A stretch of 8,973 nt of DNA from Anaerobacillus sp. GTDB lineage: Bacteria > Bacillota > Bacilli > Bacillales > Anaerobacillaceae. The position numbers and the translations under genes are program-made. Where the stretch lies: assembly GCA_007118195.1 (NCBI GenBank), contig SKSA01000374.1, positions 1 to 8,973 on the forward strand, read 5' to 3'. Of the stretch, positions 1-6,904 are shown piece after piece. Numbering within the stretch: the stretch's first letter is position 1; the number at the start of each line of letters is the position of its first letter. Under the pieces are notes generated by a model, which saw nothing but the letters and a program-made list of their open reading frames with translations, ran no database searches and was not told the DNA's origin.

Positions 1-85
1 ACCAAAAAAGACGTCTAATATAACATTACAATAAAATAGTAAAATAATTCTAATGTAAAAATAAACAAAAAATGTATGTCAAATG

Positions 86-110
86 TTATCATGAAGAGAA
101 GTATGATAAT
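86..110. promoter_or_regulatory. Inverted repeat upstream of yeaC, possible operator or promoter
   Basis: TTATCAT (86-92) and ATGATAA (103-109) form a perfect 7-bp inverted repeat with a 10-nt spacer, about 35 nt before the yeaC start. The right half overlaps TATGATAAT, which resembles a sigma-A -10 element, but I see no good -35 at the usual spacing. It could be an operator overlapping a weak promoter or a chance repeat in AT-rich DNA. The rest of positions 1-143 shows no gene. Confidence 0.3.
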
Positions 111-130
111 TTTGACTACTAACAAACAAG

Positions 131-136
131 AGGAGG
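131..136 (+). promoter_or_regulatory. Ribosome binding site of yeaC
   Basis: A full AGGAGG lies 7 nt before the TTG at 144. This spacing fixes the TTG as the start; no ATG or GTG at a comparable distance competes with it. Confidence 0.85.
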
Positions 137-143
137 AATTCTT

Positions 144-1115
144 TTGCGGTATAATCAAACGATCCCGGTGCACCACCCGTTAATTAATAAAGTAGTAGAG
201 AATGTTGAAAAGGTTGTCGTAGGTAAGCAAAAAGAGGTGACATTAAGTTTAATTGCAATGCTTAGCGGTGGTCATGTTCTTTTAGAGGATGTTCCTGGTG
301 TAGGGAAAACTGTAATGGTACGAGCTATCGCGAAATCGATCGGTGCAAATTTTAAGCGAATTCAGTTTACTCCTGACTTATTGCCGTCAGATGTGACTGG
401 TGTTTCTATTTATGATCAAAAAGCACTCGAGTTTAAGTTTCGCCCAGGGCCGATCATGGCTAATGTTGTATTAGCAGATGAAATTAATCGAACGTCACCG
501 AAAACTCAAGCAGCTCTTTTAGAGGCTCTTGAAGAGGCGAGTGTGACGATCGATGGAGAAACTCGTTATTTAGAAAAACCATTTTTTGTGATGGCCACTC
601 AAAATCCAATTGAATATGGAGGGACATATCCACTTCCTGAAGCGCAGTTAGACCGTTTTCTATTTAAGTTTAAAATCGGATACCCGAGTCATGAGGATGA
701 GATGGAAGTGCTGAACCGCGTTGAAAAAAAACACCCTATTGAGAGTTTAGAGTCTGTTCTACCTTTAGAAGAGCTATTAGAAATGCAAAAGGAAGTCACG
801 GATGTATATGTTGATGCATCTGTAAAATCTTATATTATCTCAATTGTTAATGAAACGAGAGCGCATAATTCGGTTTATTTAGGAGCAAGTCCGAGGGGAT
901 CAATTGCCCTTATGAAGACAGCTCAAGCGTTTGCGTTTGTTCAAGGTCGAGAATATGTCATTCCTGATGATATTAAATTTTTAGCACCGTATGTATTAGG
1001 GCACAGAATTATTTTAAATTCAGATTCAAAGTTTGCGAATGTATCAACTAGAACAGTAGTCACTGAGATTATTCAACGAGTGAAGATTCCTATTAGGAAA
1101 GAAGCTGTTCGCTAA
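144..1115 (+). CDS. yeaC: MoxR-family AAA+ ATPase (YeaC-like)
   Basis: This is a cytosolic AAA+ ATPase of the MoxR group, 323 aa, a normal length for the family. Walker A is EDVPGVGKT (residues 48-56, Lys55). Walker B is VVLADE (108-113) followed by the MoxR signature INRTSPKTQAALLEALEE. Sensor 1 is FFVMATQNP (147-155, Asn154), the arginine-finger segment is LPEAQLDRF (Arg171), and sensor 2 is GASPRG (Arg251). MoxR proteins are thought to act as chaperones that mature or activate partner complexes, often encoded beside DUF58 and transglutaminase-like proteins, as here. The TTG start is chosen for the AGGAGG 7 nt upstream. The stop TAA shares its last base with the ATG of the next gene, so the two are probably translationally coupled. 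The family is certain; the substrate is unknown. The symbol follows the B. subtilis gene order. Confidence 0.93.
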   Translation: MRYNQTIPVHHPLINKVVENVEKVVVGKQKEVTLSLIAMLSGGHVLLEDVPGVGKTVMVRAIAKSIGANFKRIQFTPDLLPSDVTGVSIYDQKALEFKFRPGPIMANVVLADEINRTSPKTQAALLEALEEASVTIDGETRYLEKPFFVMATQNPIEYGGTYPLPEAQLDRFLFKFKIGYPSHEDEMEVLNRVEKKHPIESLESVLPLEELLEMQKEVTDVYVDASVKSYIISIVNETRAHNSVYLGASPRGSIALMKTAQAFAFVQGREYVIPDDIKFLAPYVLGHRIILNSDSKFANVSTRTVVTEIIQRVKIPIRKEAVR

Positions 1116-2344
1116 TGAAAAAAATTCATCTGCTTTTGAAGGTGGTGCTACTTCTTGTAATTGCAATTTTAACTTTTGTTTATGCGATGTTTCAAGGAGG
1201 GTTTGTTAGTTGGTTTCTTTTCTACTCGACCGCACTTGTCGTATTAACGACGCTTATTTATGCGATAATACCGATCGGTAATCTTGAAGTGGTGAGAAAG
1301 GTAAATGCTGATAGGTTAGTTTGCGGGGAAGATTTAAGGGTTACGATTACGATTGGCCGAAAATTCCCATTCCCGTTTCTTTATTTTATCGTTGAAGATG
1401 TGATCCCGGAAGAATGGAGACTAAAAAACAGTCAAATAAACAGCAAAGGGATTATTTATCCGTCTCTTGAGAAACGTTTAGAGCATTATTATTCAATTAG
1501 ACAACCTAAAAGAGGCGAGTATCAATTTTCGAAAGTGAAGCTTCGTACGAGTGATTTATTCGGACTATTTATGAAAGAAAAAGAAGTTACTGTTAAAAAT
1601 GAGGTAGTGGTGTACCCGAACTATCAACAGATAAGTAATTTAAATATGTATAATGAGAACGAAGCTGAAGCGTACATTACGTCTCAGCGAGTGATTGAGG
1701 ATGTTACATCTGTTGCAGGTTCAAGAGAGTATGTACCAGGTGATCGATTAACGAGTATTGATTGGAAAGTAACTGCGAGAATTAATAAACTAATGACAAA
1801 AGAGTTTGAAGAATACCTTGGCCAGCGGTTTCTTATTACTCTCGATTGTTCGATAAAAACGAAAGATGATGCGCTTACTTTTGAAAAAGCAGTTGAACTA
1901 GCCACTTCTTTTACTGTTTATAGTTATAAAAAACAGTTTCATCTAGGGCTTCTAACAATCGGCAAAGGTGTTAGTCGATATCCCATTCATTACGGTGAGA
2001 CTCATCAAGGAAGTATGTTAGAACATTTAGCAAAATTAAATTTCCATTTAGGAAATGCTTTTGACTTTGTTTTTGTCAATGAGCTTAATAAAATTACTGC
2101 CGATACAATATTAGTCATTATTTCTACTAGAATAACAGATGCTATGGTAGAAAATTTAAGAAGGCTAAACAAAAAAGGAAATAAAACAGCATTTTGTTTT
2201 ATTTCGGACACTGGACAACCAACGTCGGATGAGCAAAGAAAATTAGCCTTAGTTAACAAACTAAATATCCCGTATTACGTGCTAGGAAAAAATAGTTTCG
2301 AAAGCGACCTTCAAGGAGGTGGAGCCTTTGCTGAAGAATCGTAA
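1115..2344 (+). CDS. yeaD: DUF58 domain membrane protein (YeaD-like)
   Basis: This is a 409-aa protein with two hydrophobic segments near the N-terminus (about residues 5-25 and 30-53), then a largely soluble domain. The DUF58 signature is clear: SREYVPGDRLTSIDWKVTAR (203-222) followed by LMTKEFEEY. After it comes a von Willebrand A-like strand FLITLDCS (239-246) in which the metal-site motif DxSxS is degenerate (DCSIK). DUF58 proteins are regularly paired with MoxR ATPases and are presumed partners or clients; no enzymatic activity is established. The ATG overlaps the yeaC stop by one base, with only a weak purine-rich site (AGGAAAGAAG) upstream, which suggests coupling. The 3' end overlaps the next gene by 17 nt and contains that gene's ribosome site. 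Confidence 0.9.
   Translation: MKKIHLLLKVVLLLVIAILTFVYAMFQGGFVSWFLFYSTALVVLTTLIYAIIPIGNLEVVRKVNADRLVCGEDLRVTITIGRKFPFPFLYFIVEDVIPEEWRLKNSQINSKGIIYPSLEKRLEHYYSIRQPKRGEYQFSKVKLRTSDLFGLFMKEKEVTVKNEVVVYPNYQQISNLNMYNENEAEAYITSQRVIEDVTSVAGSREYVPGDRLTSIDWKVTARINKLMTKEFEEYLGQRFLITLDCSIKTKDDALTFEKAVELATSFTVYSYKKQFHLGLLTIGKGVSRYPIHYGETHQGSMLEHLAKLNFHLGNAFDFVFVNELNKITADTILVIISTRITDAMVENLRRLNKKGNKTAFCFISDTGQPTSDEQRKLALVNKLNIPYYVLGKNSFESDLQGGGAFAEES
2313..2319 (+). promoter_or_regulatory. Ribosome binding site of yebA, decides the start
   Basis: AAGGAGG lies inside the end of yeaD. The longest open frame could begin at the GTG at 2319, but that GTG overlaps this site and cannot be used with it. The in-frame TTG at 2328 is 8 nt downstream and is the natural start. 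Confidence 0.85.
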
Positions 2345-4598
2345 TACATTCTCTCCTTCAATGATTTTTATCTACTTTTTATCATTTATGATCCTTTGGG
2401 AATGGCTGAGACCGTTACCTATTATCACTGATACCGGAAATTTATATGTTTTTGTATGGTTTACTGTCTTTTGCTTTATTGTGATGTATTTACGTATAGA
2501 AAGTTATATTACGATTCCGTTATACTTCATTGTGATAATGTATGGGGTCCACCACGTATTTTTTGAAGGCTCTTTTATTAAGGAAGGTATCTCTACGTTA
2601 GTATGGTTTGGTGAAGACTTTGCTAGAAATATAAAGTACCTACTTAATAACCAGGTAGAATTACTAACCTACGAATTTCGAAGCTTTTTACTTTTTTTAG
2701 TGCTTGCGATCACAAGTTATTTAGTACACTTTTGGATTTTTCACGTAAAAAAAATATTTTGGTTTTTACTGATCACGGTTATTTACGTTACTGTTATTGA
2801 TACGTTTACAATTTATGATGCAAGTAGTGCGATTGTTAGGCTTGTAGTCGCGGGTTTCTTTTTAATGACCCTCCTATTTAAAATGAGGTTAGAAGAAAAG
2901 GAACAAGTGTCGTCTGTTGAATATCGAGGAAAAGCCTGGACGAATATATTAACTGTAATTATAGCTGTCGTAGCTGTAATCGCCTTTTTCTCACCAAAAT
3001 ACGAGCCGTACTGGCCGGATCCGCTTCCGATGATGAAAGGTGTTGCGACTGGAGAAGGATTGGACGGTTCTACAGTGCAAACGGTTGGTTACGGGCAAAA
3101 TGATGAGAGATTAGGTGGCGGTTTTGTCCAAGATGATGCTGTCGTGTTTACAGCAGTTACGAAGAAAAGGCATTATTGGCGTGGTGAATCGAAAGAAATT
3201 TACACAGGTCACGGCTGGGTTTCAGTAGAACCTGAGCTAAATAAAACGTTTCGTTATAGTGATACTTACGATGAGAAAGTATCTGTACAATTATACGATC
3301 GAAATGTTCCTAAAGATAAGTTAGAAGCGACAATAACAATGGTTAATAATCACCGCTTTTGGCATTTCTTTTATCCAGGGGAATTAATTGAAATAAATGA
3401 GGAGCAGATTCGATTTGACGCTGATAGTAAAGGAAAACCTTTTCAATTTTTAATTGATTATGTAACTGGCAAAGTAGGAACGACGAATGCTGAAAATGAA
3501 AGTGCTATGTTTTTAGAAGAATACACGTTGTCATATTACCAGCCTAAGTTTGTAATTAATGATTTACTCGATAGCTCTGAAAATGACCCTGAGCATATTA
3601 AGGATATGTATCTTCAATTGCCTATTTTGCCGGAGCGGGTCGGACAATTAGCGAAAGAAATTACGGATGAGTACGATAATCGTTACGATAAAGTAAAAGC
3701 AATTGAAGGATATTTTTCAAAAAATGGTTTTCAGTATGAGACAGAGGATGTTGCGGTACCAGAAGAAGGTCAAGATTATGTAGATCAATTTTTATTTGAG
3801 ACTCGCCAAGGTTATTGTGATAATTATTCTACTTCGATGATCGTTATGCTCAGAACACTGGATATTCCAGCGCGTTGGGTTAAAGGGTTTACTCAAGGTG
3901 AATTAGTAGATTATATATCAGACGAATATAGAGAGTACGAAATTTCTAATAGTAATGCTCATTCGTGGGTAGAAGTTTATTTTCCTGAAGTTGGTTGGGT
4001 TCCTTTCGAGCCGACTCAAGGCTTTCGTCACACGTATGATTTTGTCGAGGGAGAAGAGGAAACGGACGATTCGATCCGTGACGATGATGTAGAACGTGAA
4101 GACGAAGCGCCAATCGAAAGAGAAAATGATCCGGAAAATCCATTTTTGCCTCTAGAAGATAATCTGTACAGATATGACGAAGTTGGCGGCGTTGTAGGAG
4201 GGCAAGGTAGTAACGCACGATCGTTCAACTTCCCTTTTAAAATAGTCTCGATGATCGTAGCTGTTTCTCTTATTAGCTTTATGGTTCATCAGCAACGCCA
4301 AAAAATAATTTCATTATTATTCTTATATGTATTTAAATTAAAGTCTAGTAAAGAAAACATCTATATGAAGGCTTATGAACGACTGTTATGGCTGTTGGCT
4401 TTGAATGGTTACAACCGATTAGACGGAGAAACGTTACGAGAATACGCTCGTCGTATTGATCAGCAATTAAGTTCCACCGAAATGCAACAGTTAACTTTAT
4501 ACTATGAAAAGCTTTATTACGGAAAAGGGAAAGAAGAGCACTTATGGGAGAAACATAGGGGTGCATGGGAAGTTTTAGTAAAGAAGATGAGTTCTTGA
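2328..4598 (+). CDS. yebA: Membrane transglutaminase-like protein with DUF4129 C-terminus (YebA-like)
   Basis: This is a 756-aa protein when started at the TTG at 2328. Numbering below uses that start. The N-terminal ~220 residues carry several hydrophobic helices, as in the TgpA/DUF3488 N-terminal region. A long extracytoplasmic part follows. Its transglutaminase-like core shows RQGYCDNYSTS (candidate nucleophile Cys497), SNAHSWVEVYF (His545) and GWVPFEPTQGF, where Glu561 stands at the usual third catalytic Asp position. An acidic linker (about 574-605) leads to a last membrane helix (about 639-653) and a cytoplasmic DUF4129-like tail containing YNRLDGETLREYARRID. Proteins of this type occur with MoxR and DUF58 partners; a cell-envelope peptide-processing or cross-linking role is inferred, not shown. 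Its TGA stop lies within the -35 box of the guaA promoter, and no terminator separates the two. Confidence 0.9.
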   Translation: MLKNRNTFSPSMIFIYFLSFMILWEWLRPLPIITDTGNLYVFVWFTVFCFIVMYLRIESYITIPLYFIVIMYGVHHVFFEGSFIKEGISTLVWFGEDFARNIKYLLNNQVELLTYEFRSFLLFLVLAITSYLVHFWIFHVKKIFWFLLITVIYVTVIDTFTIYDASSAIVRLVVAGFFLMTLLFKMRLEEKEQVSSVEYRGKAWTNILTVIIAVVAVIAFFSPKYEPYWPDPLPMMKGVATGEGLDGSTVQTVGYGQNDERLGGGFVQDDAVVFTAVTKKRHYWRGESKEIYTGHGWVSVEPELNKTFRYSDTYDEKVSVQLYDRNVPKDKLEATITMVNNHRFWHFFYPGELIEINEEQIRFDADSKGKPFQFLIDYVTGKVGTTNAENESAMFLEEYTLSYYQPKFVINDLLDSSENDPEHIKDMYLQLPILPERVGQLAKEITDEYDNRYDKVKAIEGYFSKNGFQYETEDVAVPEEGQDYVDQFLFETRQGYCDNYSTSMIVMLRTLDIPARWVKGFTQGELVDYISDEYREYEISNSNAHSWVEVYFPEVGWVPFEPTQGFRHTYDFVEGEEETDDSIRDDDVEREDEAPIERENDPENPFLPLEDNLYRYDEVGGVVGGQGSNARSFNFPFKIVSMIVAVSLISFMVHQQRQKIISLLFLYVFKLKSSKENIYMKAYERLLWLLALNGYNRLDGETLREYARRIDQQLSSTEMQQLTLYYEKLYYGKGKEEHLWEKHRGAWEVLVKKMSS

Positions 4599-4623
4599 CC
4601 GATTTTAAATCCACTGTTACAAT
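4595..4623 (+). promoter_or_regulatory. Sigma-A promoter of guaA
   Basis: TTGACC (4595-4600) and TACAAT (4618-4623) are separated by 17 nt, close to the sigma-A consensus. Transcription should begin near 4630, giving a leader of about 490 nt before guaA. The -35 box overlaps the yebA stop codon. Confidence 0.75.
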
Positions 4624-4669
4624 AATTCCGTAATAAATGTCGAACGTTGTAGTGCATGTTCAGATATTA

Positions 4670-4740
4670 CCTTCGTATATCCTTAGGAATAAGGCCTAAG
4701 AGTCTCTACCGGGTCGCCGTAAATGACCTGACTATGAAGG
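4670..4740 (+). ncRNA. Purine riboswitch aptamer, guanine class (guaA leader)
   Basis: This matches the purine riboswitch fold. P1 pairs 4670-4677 (CCTTCGTA) with 4733-4740 (TATGAAGG). P2 pairs CTTAGG (4682-4687) with CCTAAG (4695-4700) around loop AATAAGG. P3 pairs 4710-4715 with 4725-4730 around a loop containing the conserved CCGTAAAT. The junction carries TCTACC, and GACTATG places C at 4732, equivalent to C74 of the B. subtilis xpt aptamer, which selects guanine (adenine aptamers have U). It begins about 40 nt after the predicted transcription start and should lower guaA expression when guanine is plentiful. Confidence 0.95.
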
Positions 4741-4828
4741 CAGGAGCTTTTTATAGAATAAAAAACGAAAACTTTTGCTATTTGTAGTAAAGGGATGTTT
4801 TTTAAATAACTAGGATTCTGCCTTTCAT
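4734..4828 (+). promoter_or_regulatory. Candidate antiterminator pairing of the guaA riboswitch
   Basis: The 3' strand of aptamer P1 and the bases after it (4734-4745, ATGAAGGCAGGA) can pair with 4816-4828 (TTCTGCCTTTCAT): 12 pairs with one bulged T at 4825. This helix cannot coexist with aptamer P1, nor with the long-range stem that uses 4808-4825. That is the layout of a transcriptional riboswitch: without guanine this pairing blocks the downstream stem, and with guanine P1 wins. The pairing is read by eye; its stability was not calculated. Confidence 0.6.
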
Positions 4829-5025
4829 TTGGAAACTTATAGGGTATTACCTTCAATTTAAGTATGCAGATCGTTATTACAAGTAATAAGCTTGTTGTAA
4901 CTGTGTCATACTTTAATATAAAGGGATGTCTTTGTTTTTAAGAGTTTCCAATGTTGGAGATGAGACATTATGCTGAGGATATACGGCATAGAGAAGCTCA
5001 TCCAAAGGGCGAATCCTAGTTTTTT
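4808..5025 (+). ncRNA. Large structured RNA element closed by a terminator-like stem, guaA leader
   Basis: AACTAGGATTC (4808-4818) is perfectly complementary to GAATCCTAGTT (5011-5021). After two mismatches the pairing continues CCTTT (4821-4825) with AAAGG (5004-5008), and six T residues follow at 5020-5025. The closed region has two arms. Arm A is TTGGAAACT (4829-4837) with AGTTTCCAA (4943-4951), enclosing AAGTATG (4860-4866) with CATACTT (4907-4913) and a 6-bp hairpin 4874-4889. Arm B is GATGAG (4959-4964) with CTCATC (4997-5002), enclosing TATGC (4969-4973) with GCATA (4986-4990). I do not recognise a known family. It is probably the guaA riboswitch terminator with an unusual nested domain. 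The terminal inverted repeats also fit an inserted miniature element. Confidence 0.55.
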
Positions 5026-5072
5026 ATACTTTATGGGAGTTTAATTCGTTAAAGGGTTAAAGTTTTTGTTAT

Positions 5073-5089
5073 AGGCGCTTGCGCTTTTT
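5073..5089 (+). terminator. Small GC hairpin with T-run before guaA
   Basis: GGCGC (5074-5078) and GCGCT (5081-5085) form a compact hairpin followed by a five-T run (5085-5089), 33 nt before guaA. The loop is only two bases, so the stem may open to a four-base loop. It could be a weak attenuator or pause site, or a relic. Confidence 0.35.
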
Positions 5090-5101
5090 GAAAAATAAGA
5101 T

Positions 5102-5111
5102 AAAAGGGTGG
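5102..5111 (+). promoter_or_regulatory. Ribosome binding site of guaA
   Basis: AAAAGGGTGG lies 11 nt before the ATG at 5123. The upstream in-frame GTG at 5108 falls inside this site and is therefore not the likely start. Confidence 0.65.
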
Positions 5112-5122
5112 AATTAGTAAAG

Positions 5123-6661
5123 ATGGAAAACATTAATGAAAAAATCGTCGTATTGGATTTTGGTGGACAGTATAATCAATTGATTGCGAGGCGCATTCGT
5201 GACCTAGGTGTGTTTAGTGAATTACATCCACATACGATTACTGCTGCTGAAATAAAAGAAATGAATCCGAAAGGAATCATTTTTTCTGGTGGTCCAAATA
5301 GCGCATATGTTGAAGGTGCCCCTCAATGTGATGAGGCAATTTTTGACCTTGATATTCCGATTTTGGGAATATGCTATGGCATGCAATTAATGAGTCATCA
5401 TTTTGGTGGCAAAGTAGAAGCGGCTAATCACCGTGAGTATGGAAAAGCTGTAATCACTGTTGAAAATCCAACGAAGCTTTATGATGAATTACCGAAACAA
5501 CAATCTGTTTGGATGAGCCATGGTGACCTTGTTGTAACACCACCAGCAGGATTTGTTGTTGATGCAACAAACCCGTCATGTCCTGTTGCGGCGATGAGCG
5601 ATGTTTCTCGCAAGTTATATGGAGTTCAATTCCACCCGGAAGTACGTCATTCAGAGTACGGAATTCAACTTTTAGAAAACTTTGTTTATAAAGTGTGTGA
5701 ATGTGAAGGAAATTGGTCGATGGAAAATTTCATCGACATTGAAATGGCGAAAATTAAAGAACTTGTAGGCGATCGTCAAGTTTTATGTGCGTTAAGTGGT
5801 GGGGTAGATTCATCGGTTGTCGCGGTGTTAATTCATAAAGCGATCGGTGACCAACTAACGTGTATGTTTATTGATCACGGTTTACTTCGTAAAGATGAAG
5901 CGGAAAGTGTTATGCAAACATTTTCTGAAGGTTTCAATATGAACGTCATTAAAATTGATGCTCAAGATCGTTTCTTAAGTAAATTAAAAGGGGTGTCAGA
6001 CCCTGAACAAAAACGAAAAATTATCGGAAATGAATTTATTTATGTGTTTGAAGAAGAGACTTCGCAACTTGAAGGAATGGACTTTTTAGCTCAAGGAACG
6101 TTATATACAGATATTGTTGAAAGTGGTACGGCGACGGCACAAACGATTAAGTCTCACCATAACGTTGGTGGTTTACCAGAAGACATGAAGTTTAAATTAA
6201 TCGAGCCTTTAAATACGTTATTTAAAGATGAAGTACGTAAAGTAGGTTCTGAGTTGGGTCTTCCTGATGAAGTTGTATGGCGTCAACCTTTCCCGGGGCC
6301 AGGACTTGGAATTCGTGTTTTAGGCGAAATTACAGAAGAAAAATTAGAAATTGTTCGTGAATCTGATGCTATTTTACGTGACGAAATTAAAAAAGCAGGT
6401 CTTGACCGTGAAATTTGGCAATACTTCACAGCGCTTCCTGACATGCGCAGTGTCGGTGTGATGGGAGATGCAAGAACGTATGACTATACTGTTGGGATTC
6501 GTGCGGTTACGTCAATTGACGGAATGACATCAGATTGGGCGAGAATTCCATATGATGTATTAGAAAAAATCTCTGTTCGAATTGTTAATGAAGTAAAAAA
6601 TGTAAATAGAGTTGTTTATGATATTACTTCTAAGCCACCAGCAACGATTGAGTGGGAGTAA
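5123..6661 (+). CDS. guaA: GMP synthase (glutamine-hydrolysing)
   Basis: This enzyme converts XMP, ATP and glutamine to GMP in the cytosol, the last step of de novo guanine nucleotide synthesis. It is 512 aa from the ATG at 5123, close to the B. subtilis protein. The N-terminal class I glutamine amidotransferase domain has GICYGMQ (nucleophile Cys84) and the FHPE pair His171/Glu173. The ATP pyrophosphatase domain has the PP-loop SGGVDS (225-230). The C-terminal dimerisation/XMP region shows [12 protein letters not shown] (387-398) and ends KPPATIEWE. The N-terminus [14 protein letters not shown] aligns well with family starts, supporting this ATG over the GTG at 5108. It is probably monocistronic, driven by its own promoter, controlled by the guanine riboswitch leader, and closed by a strong terminator. 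Confidence 0.98.
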   Translation: MENINEKIVVLDFGGQYNQLIARRIRDLGVFSELHPHTITAAEIKEMNPKGIIFSGGPNSAYVEGAPQCDEAIFDLDIPILGICYGMQLMSHHFGGKVEAANHREYGKAVITVENPTKLYDELPKQQSVWMSHGDLVVTPPAGFVVDATNPSCPVAAMSDVSRKLYGVQFHPEVRHSEYGIQLLENFVYKVCECEGNWSMENFIDIEMAKIKELVGDRQVLCALSGGVDSSVVAVLIHKAIGDQLTCMFIDHGLLRKDEAESVMQTFSEGFNMNVIKIDAQDRFLSKLKGVSDPEQKRKIIGNEFIYVFEEETSQLEGMDFLAQGTLYTDIVESGTATAQTIKSHHNVGGLPEDMKFKLIEPLNTLFKDEVRKVGSELGLPDEVVWRQPFPGPGLGIRVLGEITEEKLEIVRESDAILRDEIKKAGLDREIWQYFTALPDMRSVGVMGDARTYDYTVGIRAVTSIDGMTSDWARIPYDVLEKISVRIVNEVKNVNRVVYDITSKPPATIEWE

Positions 6662-6753
6662 AACGTTTAACCGCGAATCGAGTGAAGAGTTTTACCTTTA
6701 GAAAAAACATACCTAGTCTGTAATAGATGCCGAGGTTTAACTCTAATGTAACA

Positions 6754-6797
6754 AAAGACGAACATTTTTGTGTAAAATCAAAAAAATGTTCGTTTTT
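6754..6797. promoter_or_regulatory. Candidate inverted PurBox pair upstream of pbuG
   Basis: AAAGACGAACATT (6754-6766) and, inverted, AATGTTCGTTTTT (6785-6797) resemble the Bacillus PurR box (consensus roughly AWWWCCGAACWWT). The boxes are 18 nt apart, close to the 16-17 nt I recall for B. subtilis PurR operators, and sit just upstream of the pbuG -35. pbuG is a known PurR target in B. subtilis. The same bases form the guaA terminator, so the resemblance could be incidental. Confidence 0.5.
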
Positions 6798-6798
6798 T
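6758..6798 (+). terminator. Intrinsic terminator of guaA
   Basis: ACGAACATTTTT (6758-6769) pairs perfectly with its complement at 6782-6793 (12 bp), with a run of six T residues (6793-6798). A-rich sequence before the stem could pair with the T-run, so it may also work on the other strand. Confidence 0.9.
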
Positions 6799-6801
6799 CT
6801 A

Positions 6802-6830
6802 TTGACTATGTCGGATTTTGTTGATAAACT
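6802..6830 (+). promoter_or_regulatory. Sigma-A promoter of pbuG
   Basis: TTGACT (6802-6807) and TAAACT (6825-6830) are 17 nt apart, four bases after the guaA terminator T-run. Transcription would start near 6837, giving a leader of about 360 nt that includes the guanine aptamer. Between the start site and the aptamer there is only a small imperfect hairpin (about 6865-6889). Confidence 0.6.
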
Positions 6831-6904
6831 AACGTTGTTGATGAAAAAGTCCTATGTGGACGTGATCGACGCAAGTGTGATTTGCCGATTAAATTAAATT
6901 TATA

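Noticed and set aside
4808..4830. CTAGGATTCTG resembles the CTAGGGTTCCG start of ykkC-type (guanidine/PRPP/ppGpp) riboswitches, tempting because tandem guanine-PRPP riboswitches are known.
   Set aside because: The downstream conserved GGTCCGAGAGA-type and GGGA-AAGCCC-type segments are absent, and this sequence is paired with GAATCCTAG at 5011-5019.
4919..4981. Short ATG frame at 4926 within the guaA leader (about 16 codons), considered as a leader peptide.
   Set aside because: There is no properly spaced ribosome site, and the bases are part of the RNA arms described above.
4976..4997. AGGATAT and AGAAG segments recall the laboratory-selected FMN aptamer.
   Set aside because: The two segments do not face each other in an internal loop here, and this is not a natural riboswitch class.
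5007..5021. GGGCGAATCCTAG looked like the T-arm 3' side of a tRNA.
   Set aside because: No acceptor, D or anticodon arms can be drawn around it and no CCA end is present.
6685..6742. Imperfect inverted repeat GAGTT..ACC / GGT..AACTC after guaA, considered as a terminator.
   Set aside because: The stem has an internal mismatch pair and no T-run, and the strong terminator at 6758-6798 serves guaA.
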